Below, in pieces: positions 36,190-49,202 of a stretch of 64,000 bases of DNA; position 1 is the stretch's first letter; each line of letters opens with the position of its first letter. Origin of the DNA: Macrobrachium rosenbergii (Eukaryota > Arthropoda > Malacostraca > Decapoda > Palaemonidae); the NCBI RefSeq assembly GCF_040412425.1, contig NC_089749.1:40175739-40239738 (forward strand), read 5' to 3'. The notes under the pieces were generated by a model that worked only from the letters and a program-made list of their open reading frames with translations, was not told where the DNA came from and did no database searches. The translations under genes were made by a program, and so were the position numbers.

Positions 36190-36736
36190 ATGCTGTTAAA
36201 ACTCACGGGAGGAACAAGTGACTAAGCCCTTCTCTTCAGGCCCTCCACACCTTGGCCTTATCCTTGTAGGCTGTCGAGGCCCTTGTTATATATGAACTCG
36301 GCCTCGGTCTCCAGCCACTCGCCAACTAGCCTCTCATTTTCCTGAAAAAGGATCACTGAACGGGTTCTTCTTGCGGCCTCCTGCACCAGGGCCATCTCCA
36401 TCAGGAAAAGTTTCGGTGTCGGCGTCGGCATCCCCTCGTGGGCGTTTCGTCGGTTTAGGCGGGGGTCGCTCGTAACGAGCGAGGGCAAGGTCCTCTTCCT
36501 CCTCCTCTAGGTCGCTCTCCGTCCACGAGCTCGTCGGCCTCGAGCTGCAGCACAACAGCATCGCTGCCTGAAGGGGGACCATCAGCTTCAGGATTTTTTG
36601 CGTAGGGGGCAACTCCAGCTGCCAGGGCTCCTGGAGTTCTCAGGGCCCCTTTCCTGGTCCTCTTCAGCATGGGTCCTTTGGGCATCTTGGCTGCTGCAGT
36701 GGACGGCGATGACGGAGGCGCTGAGGGAGATAGCAA
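36190..36736 (-). pseudogene. MADF/Myb-like protein of the Harbinger element
   Basis: On the minus strand a basic/Pro-rich N-terminus and an acidic region (ESDLEEEEEDLALARYERPPPK) are followed by ENERLVGEWLETEAEFIYNKGLDS and, after a one-base shift, KDKAKVWRA. This is the start of a MADF domain (W...E...IY......D.....W). Harbinger elements carry such a protein to bring the transposase to the nucleus and to the element ends. The MADF domain is cut short at about 36190. Confidence 0.62.
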
Positions 36737-37599
36737 CAGGATGCTGGCCGGAGCTTATGACCTTATAGCGGCGCGCCTGCCCCTTTATCCCAGGTCAAAG
36801 CGTTGTCACACAACGGTTTGCGGGGGTGCGCGGCGTTACCGCGTCCTTGAACGCCATTCTGACATTAAACGCACCACTGGGGCAGCGTGTGCCCCAGGAG
36901 TCAAGGCGTGGCAGCTGCTCAGGTCAGGAGCGGTGGCGCCACGCTGTGCGGGTCGGGCCGCGCTACCCTGACAGTTGACCTGGCCACCCCGCGGGGTTTC
37001 GAGCGGGCGATAAGGTTGTACTGCCCCTTTCACGGCCAGGTGGTCCGTGGCCTTGATCGGCGCCGCATGCTGCGCATTTACACAGTACTTACGGTACATT
37101 TACGTTTGTGTTTGCGTTGTTTTACGTACTCTCTGGCTCCGCCCCGTTCGTGGCCGTGCGTGGGATGCGAAAATTGATACGTGAATTTGTTTACGTAAAT
37201 TAGGCACTGACCATGGTCTAAGAAAAAGGTCTGTTCACGCGCAGATAGGCGTAGCTACACCTACGTCACGCGGCCAGGTGGGTAGAGAAAGACTCAGAAG
37301 GGAATTTTTATAAACCAAAATATTTTAATTTTAATAATGGGATGTATCCAATATTTTTTTAAACAGGTGATTAAGCAAAATGCAATAGTTTGTTTTTAAA
37401 GGTAATGGAAGGGCAATAAAAGATTTATTTCATTCACAGAATATGGAACTTCACTATAACATCAAGAATATAATTAAGAAACAATTCCCTGCTGGTAGAG
37501 ACGTAATTTCCTGTAATATTTACCACTGATATTTAGTACAAAAGAAACAGAAAAAGTTGTAACTGGTGACTTACGTTCAACTGAAAACAAGCTATCATT

Positions 37600-38080
37600 A
37601 CCTGTATGGTTAGGCCTAATCTTATAATGGATGCCATCCGGTCAACTACAATCATATTATTTACTCGACAAAGAACAGTGGAAATATTGCCGAGGTTTTA
37701 TAAAAAGATTAAGTAGATCAACCATTTACTCTACAAAGGAAACTTTGGTATTTTAATAACCTGACCTAAAGTTCATAAAAGGTGGCATCCGATCAACTGC
37801 AGTTGTATTTACTGGCAGAGAGACAGACGAAATATTACCCAGGTACTATGAAAAGACTAACTAGGTGAAAAATTTATTCGCCAAAGGAAATTCTGGTATT
37901 TCAGTTCCCTGGTCCAAAGTCCATAATTGGTGGCATATGGTCAACTTGAATTATGCTATTTACTGGGCAAAGGAATAAGAAACTTTGCGCAGGTATTGCA
38001 AAAGGTTAATTAGGTCAACAATTTATTCACCAAAAGGAATATTGTTATTTTAATTCCCCGACCCAAAGCTCTAGTCTAGC
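37600..38080. repeat. About 150-bp tandem repeat, three diverged copies
   Basis: Copies begin near 37629 (GGATGCCATCCGGTCAACT), 37781 (GGTGGCATCCGATCAACT) and 37929 (GGTGGCATATGGTCAACT). AT-rich, non-coding. Confidence 0.82.
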
Positions 38081-38159
38081 AATTATCTTTTAAGTTTGAA
38101 AAAAGAAAAATTTCGTACACCACGTTGATGATGATTGTTAGCTTTACGGGAATTCAGCT

Positions 38160-38590
38160 GGAATGTTCAGACGTTTAATTGTATAGGAAATAAATACAAA
38201 AAATTTATTTACATTACATCTCCTCTTTCGTTGTACACCACCCAAAATCTAAAGTGAAAATCGTGATTTCAAACCATTTGCAACATTTGATTATTAATGG
38301 TAACAGTAAATATTAAGTGACAAATATGTCATACTGTAAATGTATTCAAGTATATAAAATGATTTATTAAGAACAGTTAATTTTACTTGGATAGAATACC
38401 ACTACACTTACTCTCTCCTTGCATACCATCGAAAATCCAAATAGGGGAATCGTGGCATCTATTCATTGGCAATATTCAGTTATAAATGGTAACAGAAAAC
38501 AAAGTAACTATTAAGTAGCAAATATTTGTCACATTGTAATATATTAATATAAACTGATTCATTAAGAGCCATCGGCTTCACTTCAAAAGA
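38160..38590. repeat. About 190-bp tandem repeat, two diverged copies
   Basis: Copies share TCTC(C/T)T...T(A/G)CA..CC....AAAATC.AAA near 38216 and 38408, followed by TTAATGGTAACAG / ATAAATGGTAACAG blocks. Confidence 0.7.
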
Positions 38591-38601
38591 ATACCAAATT
38601 T

Positions 38602-38905
38602 TTAACTTTTCTCTGATGCAGGCAGATGCATTGTTTGTATTGCATCATTCTTTAATTGTACAAGTTGTCTTGTTATTGAGATTCCAAGTAGTTCATATTG
38701 GAGGTTCCTTGCATAATCAGTTGGTTCAAAATGCAAGCTACAAATCCTCGAAGAATCCGCATTAAATTTGTCTTGTCTCTTGCACAGATGAATCCATTTC
38801 TTTTGGAGTTCTTCATTTTTTTGGAAATTTATGAAAAGTAAGATCAGTACTTCGATCTGAACTGGAGTGACATCCATAGTGCACAAATATTCGGCGCAGT
38901 TCTAC
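38602..38905 (-). pseudogene. THAP-type zinc-finger domain fragment
   Basis: The minus-strand frame reads C-x4-C (just before the Met at 38886), then KKWIHLCKRQDKF and RICSLHFEPTDY, the C2CH THAP signature (C-x2-4-C ... C-x2-H). The domain is complete or nearly so, but no transposase catalytic domain follows in frame before 38602. THAP domains bind the ends of P-like and related transposons. Confidence 0.68.
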
Positions 38906-39065
38906 AATGACGATGACCAAAATATGTGTGGATACACACTATAAAGTCACGATCGTATTTACACCTGCTTTCTGCCGTACTTCCTTGACCTGGCTGACAG
39001 GTAAATAGCCCATCCGCTCGCCCCGTGACGTCATTCGCGAAGTTGGTCGATCAATTGTGAACAGA

Positions 39066-39235
39066 CCTCTACTTGGACCATGGCACTGACCCCTTTTCAT
39101 CCCGGGTCATCTGTTTTCTACGTACTGCAAACGTCGTGTTGCCACACCTGCATATTTATGCCTTACAAACACTCTTGTCACTTAGCAAATGTTTTGGTAT
39201 CCGAAATATGTGGTTGCAACGAGCATAGACTGTAT
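39066..39235 (-). repeat. Right arm of the long inverted repeat
   Basis: Reverse complement of 32263-32418; see that entry. The best blocks are 39076-39125 and 39188-39215. Confidence 0.72.
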
Positions 39236-39586
39236 TTATGAGCCCCTTTATCAAAATAAAGTAACAAATTAACGAATATATTCTATTTTGCTCCATGCCA
39301 AACTGCAGTAAATTGCCTTTTCATGATAAATAGCTTATTCCTTCTTTATGCCAGTCATTGTTTATTAGTTATTACCGTCATTATTAATGGTTTGGCTACA
39401 CTAAATGTTCTTGCCAATAATTATTTTTGGTAACGTTCAAGAACTGTTGAACTTAAACAAGTAATAGACATAAAATACTTGATATAATATCACAGGCATC
39501 ATGAACTGCAAAACTGTTAAAATTGTACCGCCATATTTTGACTGCATGGTTATCCCGTTGTTATATATAACATTATATATATCAAG

Positions 39587-41118
<1,532 letters not shown>

Positions 41119-41130
41119 CCTTTCTCCTCC
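41119..41130 (-). other. Polypurine tract, copy A
   Basis: GGAGGAGAAAGG on the minus strand directly upstream of LTR1; the expected plus-strand DNA primer. Confidence 0.7.
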
Positions 41131-41739
41131 AAAAAAAAAAAAATTTATCAAATAGAGTAAATTTTTTTAATACAACTTAAAGAATCATTTAAAGCTAAAA
41201 CTAGGAACAATCTTAAAAGTAAAGATAACCTTAATGTAAACATGCTTAGAACTGCCTAATAAAGCACAATCGTGTATTACACATCCTGAAAAAAAAAAAT
41301 CAGTATTATATACCCCTCAATTAAATACTTAAACATACCAATATATAAACAGCTTAATCAGATACAAAGCCTGAAAAAAAAATGTTATCGAACAATTTTA
41401 AAACCAACAACAAAATGTACTAAATTATAGAAAATGATAATACCTTGAAATTCCAAAAGTTCAAAAGTTCTTGCTAAAATTAAAGTCATAACAAATGGCA
41501 CGAAGGACTACCTATCAGCTAATAAGAAACTATGGCTAGCACAGAACTAAATATTTCTTACAACTAATACTTAAACGAAAAAAACTGAAAACAAAATTAC
41601 CATATAAATAACCAAACCACCGAACAATATCGGAACAAACCATAAGTTAAACCTTGCTTTCACTCCAAATGAACACAGAGAAACGAGCAGGCGAAAGAGG
41701 CGGGGAAAAACCAACAAAAATAAATACTTTACATCCTAG

Positions 41740-42355
41740 ACAAGGTGTCCGGAATCTTATTATCAGATCCTTTGATATGCTTAATTAACAAGTTGAGTTC
41801 TTGCAGTTGCAAGGCCCAACGTAAATCCTTTGATTAGATCCTTTCATCCGTTCAATAAACACTAACGGATTACGATCCGTCCATACCTCCACAAGAAAAG
41901 AAATCAAAAAAGATTAGTTAAGTACGGTCTAAAATGAGATAAGTACGGATCAGGGCTTAACGAACCTCTTTCTCAATAGTCGAATACTTGCACGGCTCTG
42001 CTGTTAACAACTGTTTTTACTGTAGTAGGATATTGGGTACACCTCCTCGTCCTCACCTGCACAACAAGATCATTTGAGATCTCAAGAGAACGCCTCCAAT
42101 GCCGAATGGGGTGACAAATGCCATCACTAGCATCAACAGCAATTATAAAGGGAAAAGCTTGAAAATTCGGAGAAATCAAAATAGGTTTAGACATAAAAAT
42201 AGTCTTAATTTTAATAAATGCTTCTTCACACTCGCTAGTCCAAATAAATTTCTTATTTTTAACAAAAGATCATTTAAGGGACTGCCACCAAAGAAACTGA
42301 GCAATGTCAGAAAAGTTCTAACTGGACCTTCTATAGTAGCCCATCAGGGCCCTTA
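41740..42355 (-). pseudogene. RT thumb and RNase H, copy A
   Basis: On the minus strand, pieces read RALMGYYRR (RT C-terminal block), KKFIWTSECEEAFIKIKTIFMSKPILISP, then the RNase H catalytic IIAVDASD and, after shifts, the later RNase H blocks down to about 41745. No YxDD RT block exists upstream: the preceding sequence is the integrase C-terminus. Badly broken by indels compared with copy B. Confidence 0.75.
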
Positions 42356-42363
42356 TACCTTGG

Positions 42364-43310
42364 TTAACACAAAACTAATTCCCCAGGCTCAAACGACCGT
42401 GCTCGAGTTTTCTTGTCATAATTGATGTTCATAGCTGCCTGAGAGCTAGCTAAATTTTCTCTAGCAAACTTCCAGGCACTAGAAAGTTTTCCTCTAAGAT
42501 TATCAACAAATTCACCCACGTTTGTCTCCTTCATTTGATCAGATTCCAAAACTTCATATAAAATTTCTAAAGGACCCCTTATTTTATGTCCAAATACTAA
42601 TTCAAAAAGGAGCGACGCCAGTAGATGAATTTGGATGACTTCTAAGAGCAAAAGAGCAAAAGGGAAGGCCCTTATCCCATTCCTCCGTGCTCATAACAAA
42701 ATCTCCTTAAAATTGATTTAAGAGTTTGGTGGAATCTTTCCACCACTCCTGACTCTCTGGGTGGTAAGGAACACTAGTAGTGTGTAGAATGGCCAGATCT
42801 GCACACTTACTTCGAAATTCCTTACTAGTAAAATTAGTTCCACAATCAGTTTGTATCTTTGAGGGATTCATACCTGGAAAAAGAAAATAACCAACTGGTC
42901 AAATACAGCCTTAGATGTGATTTTTTCATAGGAATGGCCTCAGGAAATCGTGATGCCCGGTCCATCACAGTCAGTAAATAGATAAACCCTGTTTTAGTTT
43001 TAGGCAGAGGGCCTACTATATCAACTACTAGCTCATTAAATGGCTCCCCAATAACTGGTATGGGATATAAAGGTGCTTTTACAACTTTCTGATTAGGTTT
43101 ACCTACCACTTGACACACTGGACATTCTTTCACATATTGTTTCACTGACGATTTCATACCTGGCCACCAAAAACATTTAGCCAAACACCAAAATGACCAG
43201 AGAATGAATCATCATGGGATAAATTTAATATTTGTCTCTGAAATTGAGAAGGTACCACTATTTGCTCAATATGGGACATTTGGGAATCATTAGCAACCAG
43301 AGGACGACTC
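42364..43310 (-). pseudogene. Integrase, copy A
   Basis: Zinc-binding N-terminus: ...QIVVP, LSHDDSFSGHF (HH) and CPVCQVVGKPN (CC). Catalytic core: ELVVDIVGPLPK (Asp), QTDCGTNF (Asp) and HPESQ..VVERFH (Glu, in a shifted frame at about 42745). C-terminal part: FGHKIRGPLEILYEVL ... SFEPGELVL, ending abruptly at 42364 where RT-thumb coding begins. In standard Ty3/gypsy elements integrase comes last; here it precedes RNase H. Confidence 0.82.
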
Positions 43311-43313
43311 ACC

Positions 43314-43875
43314 CTATATAATATGCCCCCTTCTTACCCAGAATCGAGGCTTTGTCAAGTCAGAAGTATCACCTAAATTAAAATTAAACTCTTTCTTCTG
43401 GGCTTCAATAAAAGCTGCTCGATCCCAATCAGGAATTACATTATCACTACTAACTACGCTACTTACTACAGACCCGGGTCTTCCTACATCTACATCTACT
43501 TCTAAACTACTCAAATTTAACTCTTCATTATTATTTAATAAGTCTGCAGCTCTTGCTGCAGCTCTAGTGGTAACTGCTACTGGACACTTATTGATTGACA
43601 ATATTGGGAATAATTCTTGACCATCACTATTAATCATATCATTTCCCAATATGCCATCAATACCACCTATAGGAAAACTCTCAACAACGGCCAACTCGGT
43701 CCTTCCATTGTACCCAGGAATGACAACATTACCTCTACTAAAGGAGCTGAAACTATGGTGTTCGGGAAACTCCCAGAACAATAAAGTTCCCTGAATACTT
43801 CACCAAACCTTTTAAACTGCTTTTCAGCACTAACGACCGAGCAGACCCTGTATCTCTCAAAACTTGACATCAATA
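43314..43875 (-). pseudogene. Retropepsin region, copy A
   Basis: The catalytic VLRDTGSAR block lies at about 43830-43862 in one frame. After a shift the frame continues with AEKQFKRFGEVF and then ESFPIGGIDGILGNDMI (second protease block). A linker (TRAAARAADLL ... FIEAQKKEFNFNLG) leads straight into the integrase N-terminus with no RT between. Confidence 0.78.
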
Positions 43876-43924
43876 ATAACAGAATTATATATTTTTCTGG
43901 CCAAATGTACTTATCATATTTCAG

Positions 43925-45525
43925 TCATTCCTGTGGATTATTTCCATCTCCAGGCGTACTATTACCACCACTACCACTATTTATTATGGGTAATTTTACG
44001 TCAGGAGATGGACTTGGCATTAAAGCTACAGGATTATTCCTTTGAAGATAATTTGTTCTGGCGTGACATTGAGCCTGGAAATGACCGGGTTTATTACACC
44101 AGTAACAAATCTTCATATTACCGTTTCTGTCCCAGAACTACCTCCTTTGGAAAATACATGAGTACCAGGTTTACTCGTGAATTTTCCATTCTTACTAGCA
44201 GGGAAATTATTCTGAACTACAGTATTCTTAGTGTTATTATTATCACCTCGGTTTCCTTTATGGAAATTCGCTGACTTCTACATTATTACCTATTTCTTTG
44301 CTGGCGAAATTCCCTGAACCGGTTCTGTGGGTCAAGACAAATTCGTCAGCCACTTGAGCTGCCTTACTTAAATTAGTGACTTTAATTCTTCCAGATAAAT
44401 TTTCAGTTCTTTGGAGCAAGATTTCTTAAACTCTTCCAAAAGCATGAGTTCTTTCAAGGAAGAAAAAGTGACAACTTGACGACTCTTCAACCAATCGTCA
44501 AACTGTTCCTCCTTGAACCTAGAAAATTCTACATAAGACAAAGAGGGATGCTTATTGAAATTTCTAAACTTTAACCTATATGCCTCAGGGACCAAATCAT
44601 AGGCTTTTAAAATTAGTGCCTTTACCTTATGATAATCCATGGCTATCCCCTCCTCCAAGGCATTATATACCCGAATTGCCTTGCCCACCAATTTACACTG
44701 AATCAGCACTGTCCACATCTCTGGTGGCCAAGACAACCAGAGCTGACACTCTCTCAAAGGCCTTGAAGAATTCAGAACATTCCTTTCATCAAAAATGGGG
44801 ACCAATTTCAATGCAGCCCCAATATTAAACCTATCGGGCTGACTACCTCGTGGGTGCTAAACTGGTTAGGAGCCCCTGTAACCTAGCCATTTCCAAATTA
44901 AGGTTGGCCATCTCTACCTCATGCCTCCTCACCCTCTCGTTCTCTGCATGCTCCAATTTTAACAACTCTATTTTTTTACAAATTAAGTCATATTCCTGAA
45001 TTTCCTTTGATTCAGAATTTACAGGAACAGTAGGAACTGCTGGCCCTAAATACTCTTCAGTCAAGAAAGGGTTTGTAGTTATATTTCCTGTTGGCAGCAA
45101 ATTGGCTGGACCTTCATAAATGACTCCAGTCTGAGGAGGATCATCAAATAACGACAAACCTGCTCCACCACTAATGCCATTATCATCTGCAACTACCCTA
45201 TCATCATTTCCTAATTCACTACCTCTATCACTAATATTTACCCCAACTAACCTTCAGCCTCAGCCAAACCTTGCATAACACTGTTCTTTACCATTATTAG
45301 CAACTTCCTCTTTGTATCCGTCATTTTGAACGGGATACCCAACCACCTAGCACAACTAACCAGATATTCTTTACCTAGTATTGGTAAATGCCTAATACAG
45401 TCGGCGGACCCTAAGAACTCTGCAGGACTAAACTCAAAGTCTTCCAAATTATCCATAGTGGTAAGAGAAAGGTATTTCCAAAAATAAATACTATAACCCC
45501 ACTGAGGAGCGTTCCAAAGTCCCAA
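43925..45525 (-). pseudogene. Gag, copy A
   Basis: The N-terminal piece (45525-45247) includes MDNLEDFEFSPAEFL. A charged stretch rich in Glu/Arg follows (45157-44843), then a capsid-like/SCAN-like region (44811-44368: LVPIFDERNV ... MDYHKVKALILKAYDLVPEAYR). The zinc knuckle is CYWCNKPGHFQAQC (44110-44069). Frame breaks near 45240, 44840 and 44300. Confidence 0.8.
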
Positions 45526-45550
45526 CTACTGTGTACACCTGAGCGCAAAT

Positions 45551-45566
45551 CCTGTCACGGTCGCCA
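45551..45566 (-). other. Primer-binding site, copy A
   Basis: TGGCGACCGTGACAGG on the minus strand, 3 bp inside the end of LTR2; it begins with the TGG expected of tRNA-primed elements. Which tRNA is not determined. Confidence 0.65.
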
Positions 45567-45569
45567 GAT

Positions 45570-46941
45570 TGTTACGACCTTATTTACGGCCGTAATTTCA
45601 AGGGTTCTTCTCTACTCAGAATTTGCAGGGCAGTAAAAATGCAACACAGAAAGCTAGGAACAAAAGAACAAACACCTCAACAAAAGTTACAATATTTATT
45701 TATACAAAAGAAAGAATAATGGTTGGTAAAAATAAATCAAAATGAATATATATATATCAAGAGGAAAATGAACCAACCTTAAGATCACCTAAAACTAAAC
45801 TAAACCCTAAACCAAGAAATAAGATATTTTTAAAGATGACTTCAAGTAGGTACCTTATAAATTACTGGCCAGATAAATATATCCTAAGAAACTAAGTTAG
45901 GTAGAAGGAAGTAGGAGAAAATAAGAGGGGAAACTTAATATTACTCCTACCTAACACATACAAACTAAATTACCCATTAAATGTCAATAAATAACCAGTA
46001 TATATACTACTAATTATAATATTGAAAATGTTCAGTTAATAATAAAATAAAAATGTAAATAACCTTACGAATTCAAAATAGGAATAACCACCAGAGGCTT
46101 AGTGGATCAACTCATCAGGCCATACAAGGTCCAGAAGACCGTACTGCAAACAGGGGAGTGCAAATCTACAGGTACCTGGCGATCCACGATCGTCTTAAAT
46201 AGCTTTAAAAATATCTCATACCTGTAGAAAGCCTCCCTACGTGTCTCCACGAGTTCCGAGAACTCACTGACGCTGATGAGTAGGACAACTGAATCAGGCT
46301 GCAATGCCTGCAGGCAACTCAAAATACCACGGGCACACCAAGGGTGGTAGCCTCCGAGAATCCGGGACGTCGACGGATCTCGCACGCCACAAACTGCACC
46401 GTTCTCAGTAAACGCAGGCCGACTCGTTCGGGATCCTCCCCGACGAACGAGGAAGGGCGTGGCTGATGAATGCCGCAGGTGACAAACACCAGCGACCACA
46501 CACAAGGCAGCGAAGGAATAAGGAAGCCGTGATCCAAATCTCTGTATATTAGCTGCAGAAGTGTCCATAAATGCAGAGACAAAGCGTCAATCAGTGAGGT
46601 GGAACTCGAACTAACTTTGTCTCGTATGGTGTTCTTTACGAACAAGCCTTCCATTCGAGTCAACACAGCTCATAGGAGAGAAAAAACAACGATCGTTAAT
46701 AAGACACTTCAGTAGTTCACTAGTACCGGAGAAGAAGGTGGTAAACAAAACGCTTAAGAAAGACAAAAGCAAAACTGCAAAATCATACGACTCATACAGA
46801 GTTCAGCAAACTAAGAAAGAACTTAAATGTACGATATACGATAATAGCTTATTAATAAACTTAAACTAAAGCAAGATCAAAAGGTTGGACAAAACTTAAT
46901 AAATTAATTTTGACAAATTATAAAATTACTTTAATCTAATA
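45570..46941 (-). repeat. LTR2 (shared by copies A and B)
   Basis: 1372 bp; acts as the 5' LTR of copy A and the 3' LTR of copy B. It differs from LTR1 and LTR3 mainly by one- and two-base indels in short homopolymers. Confidence 0.9.
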
Positions 46942-46953
46942 CCTTTCTCCTCC
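46942..46953 (-). other. Polypurine tract, copy B
   Basis: GGAGGAGAAAGG on the minus strand next to LTR2, as in copy A. Confidence 0.68.
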
Positions 46954-47543
46954 AAAAAAAAAAATTTATCAAATAGAGTAAATTTTTTTAATACAACTAA
47001 AGAATCATTTAAAGCTAAAACTAGGAACAATCTTAAAAGTAAAGATAACCTTAATGTAAACATGCTTAGAACTGCCTAATAAAGCACAATCGTGTATTAC
47101 ACATCCTGAAAAAAAAATCAGTATTATATACCCTCAATTAAATACTTAAACATACCAATATATAAACAGCTTAATCAGATACAAAGCCTGAAAAAAATGT
47201 TATCGAACAATTTTAAAACCAACAACAAAATGTACTAAATTATAGAAAATGATAATACCTTGAAATTCCAAAAGTTCAAAAGTTCTTGCTAAAATTAAAG
47301 TCATAACAAATGGCACGAAGGACTACCTATCAGCTAATAAGAAACTATGGCTAGCACAGAACTAAATATTTCTTACAACTAATACTTAAACGAAAAAACT
47401 GAAAACAAAATTACCATATAAATAACCAAACCACCGAACAATATCGGAACAAACCATAAAGTTAAACCTTGCTTTCCTCCAAATGAACACAGAGAAACGA
47501 GCAGGGCGAAAGAGGCAGAGAAAAACCAACAAAAATAAATACT

Positions 47544-48110
47544 TTACATCCTAGACAAGGTGTCCGGAATCTTATTATCAGATCCTTTGATATGCTTAAT
47601 TAACAAGTTGAGTTCTTGCAGTTGCAAGGCCCAACGTAAAATCCTTTGATTAGATCCTTTCATCCGTTCAATAAACACTAACGGATTACGATCCGTCCAT
47701 ACCTCCACTGGAAAAGAAAGATTAGTTAAGTACGGTCTAAAATGAGATATGGTACGGATCAGGGCGAGAGCCTCTTTCTCAATAGTCGAATACTTACGCT
47801 CTGCTGTTAACAACTTTTACTGTAGTAGGATATTGGGTACACCTCCTCGTCCTCACCTTTTTGAAAGAGAACGCCTCCAATGCCTACATCACTAGCATCA
47901 ACAGCAATTATAAAGGAGCTTGAAAATTCGGAGAAATCAAAATAGGTTTAGACATAAAAATAGTCTTAATTTTAATAAATGCTTCTTCACACTCGCTAGT
48001 CCAAATAAATTTCTTATTTTTAACAAAAGATCATTTAAGGGACGAGCAATGTCAGAAAAGTTCTAACGAACCTTCTATAGTAGCCCATCATACCTAACAC
48101 CAAAACTAAT
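47544..48110 (-). pseudogene. RT thumb and RNase H, copy B
   Basis: Minus-strand pieces: LGMMGYYRRFVRTF-like RT C-terminus (about 48100), then KNKKFIWTSECEEAF and MSKPILISPNF. RNase H blocks follow: VDASD (Asp), STIEKEALALI (Glu), VWTDRNPLVFIERM (Asp) and HIKGSDNKIPDTLSRM with a stop at 47544 (last Asp). RNase H therefore ends the pol gene, the Copia-like order. Confidence 0.83.
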
Positions 48111-48114
48111 TCCC

Positions 48115-49170
48115 CAGGCTCAAACGACCGTGCTCGAGTTTTCTTGTCATAATTGATTTTCATAGCTGCCTGAGCTAGCTAAATTTTCTCTAGCAAACTT
48201 CCAGGCACTAGAAAGTTTTCCTCTAAGATTATCAACAAATTCACCCACGTTCGTCTCCTTCATTTGATCAGATTCCAAAACTTCATATAAAATTTCTAAA
48301 AAAAAGGACCCCTTATTTTATGTCCAAATACTAATTAAAAGGAGCGACGCCAGTAGATGAATTTGGATGACTTCTAAGAGCAAAGAGAGCAAAAGGAAGG
48401 CCCTTATCATTCCTCTCCGTGCTCATAACAAAATCTCCTTAAAATTGATTTAAGAGTTTGGTGGAATCTTTCACCACTCCCTGACTCTCTGGGTGGTAAG
48501 GAACACTAGTAGTGTGTAGAATGGCCAGATCTGCACACTTATAATGAAATTCCTTACTAGTAAAATTAGTTCCACAATCAGTTTGTATCTTACGAGGGAT
48601 TCCATACCTGGAAAAGAAAATAACCAACTGGTCAAATACAGCCTTAGATGTGATTTTTTCATAGGAATGGCCTCAGGAAATCGTGATGCCCGGTCCATCA
48701 CAGTCAGTAAATAGATAAACCCTGTTTTAGTTTTAGGCAGAGGGCCTACTATATCAACTACTAGCTCATTAAATGGCTCCACAATAACTGGTATGGGATA
48801 TAAAGGTGCTTTTACAACTTTCTGATTAGGTTTTACCTACCACTTGACACTGGACATTCTTTCACATATTGTTTCACTGACGATTTCATACCTGGCCACC
48901 AAAACATTTACGGAACGCAAACATCAAAATGACCAGAGAATGAATCATCATGGGATAAATTTAATATTTGTCTCTGAAATTGAGAAGGTACCACTATTTG
49001 CTCAATATGGGACATTTGGGAATCATTAGCAACCAGAGGACGACTCACCCTATATAATATGCCCCTTCTTACCCAGAATCGAGGCTTTGTCAAGTCAGAA
49101 GTATCACCTAAATTAAAAATTAAACTCTTTCTTCTGGGCTTCAATAAAAGCTGCTCCGATCCCAATCAGG
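48115..49170 (-). pseudogene. Integrase, copy B
   Basis: WVRRGILYRVSRPLV, IVVPSQFQRQILNLSHDDSFSGHF, a CC block in a broken frame (about 48840), ELVVDIVGPLPKTKTGFIYLLTVMDRASRFPEAIP, QTDCGTNFTSKEF and YHPESQGVV. The C-terminus ends in FEPGELVL at about 48120. Same fusion point to RT-thumb coding as in copy A. Confidence 0.82.
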
Positions 49171-49202
49171 AATTACATTATCACTACTAACTACGCTACT
49201 TA

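Larger units (their letters stand above)
32485..37210 (+). mobile_element. PIF/Harbinger DNA transposon, decayed
   Basis: Encodes the two proteins typical of this superfamily: a DDE transposase on + (about 33070-34175) and a MADF/Myb-like DNA-binding protein on - (about 36190-36736). The left end (GGT...ATTCGCGTATCAA, about 32485-32510) resembles the reverse complement of the right end (AATTCACGTATCAA, about 37165-37180; 13 of 15 bases in the core). The exact termini and 3-bp duplication are not resolved. It appears to split the THAP-type element whose inverted repeats surround it. Confidence 0.72.
37213..39085 (-). mobile_element. Right part of a THAP-domain DNA transposon
   Basis: Bounded by inverted copies of CCATGGTC(T/C)AAG...AGGTCTGTTCAC (37213-37240 and, inverted, about 39058-39085). 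The outer inverted repeat continues to 39235. The simplest reading is that one element once ran from 32263 to 39235, with its left terminal repeat split by the Harbinger insertion at about 32418-37212. The interior holds a THAP zinc-finger fragment on the minus strand and two sets of tandem repeats. P-like, Kolobok-like or other THAP transposons are all possible. Confidence 0.55.

Noticed and set aside
46107..46568. 153-residue ORF inside LTR2 (also partial in LTR1 and LTR3)
   Set aside because: No recognisable domain, it lies in a regulatory repeat, and it is broken differently in the sister LTRs. Possibly chance, though it could be rechecked with a polished consensus.
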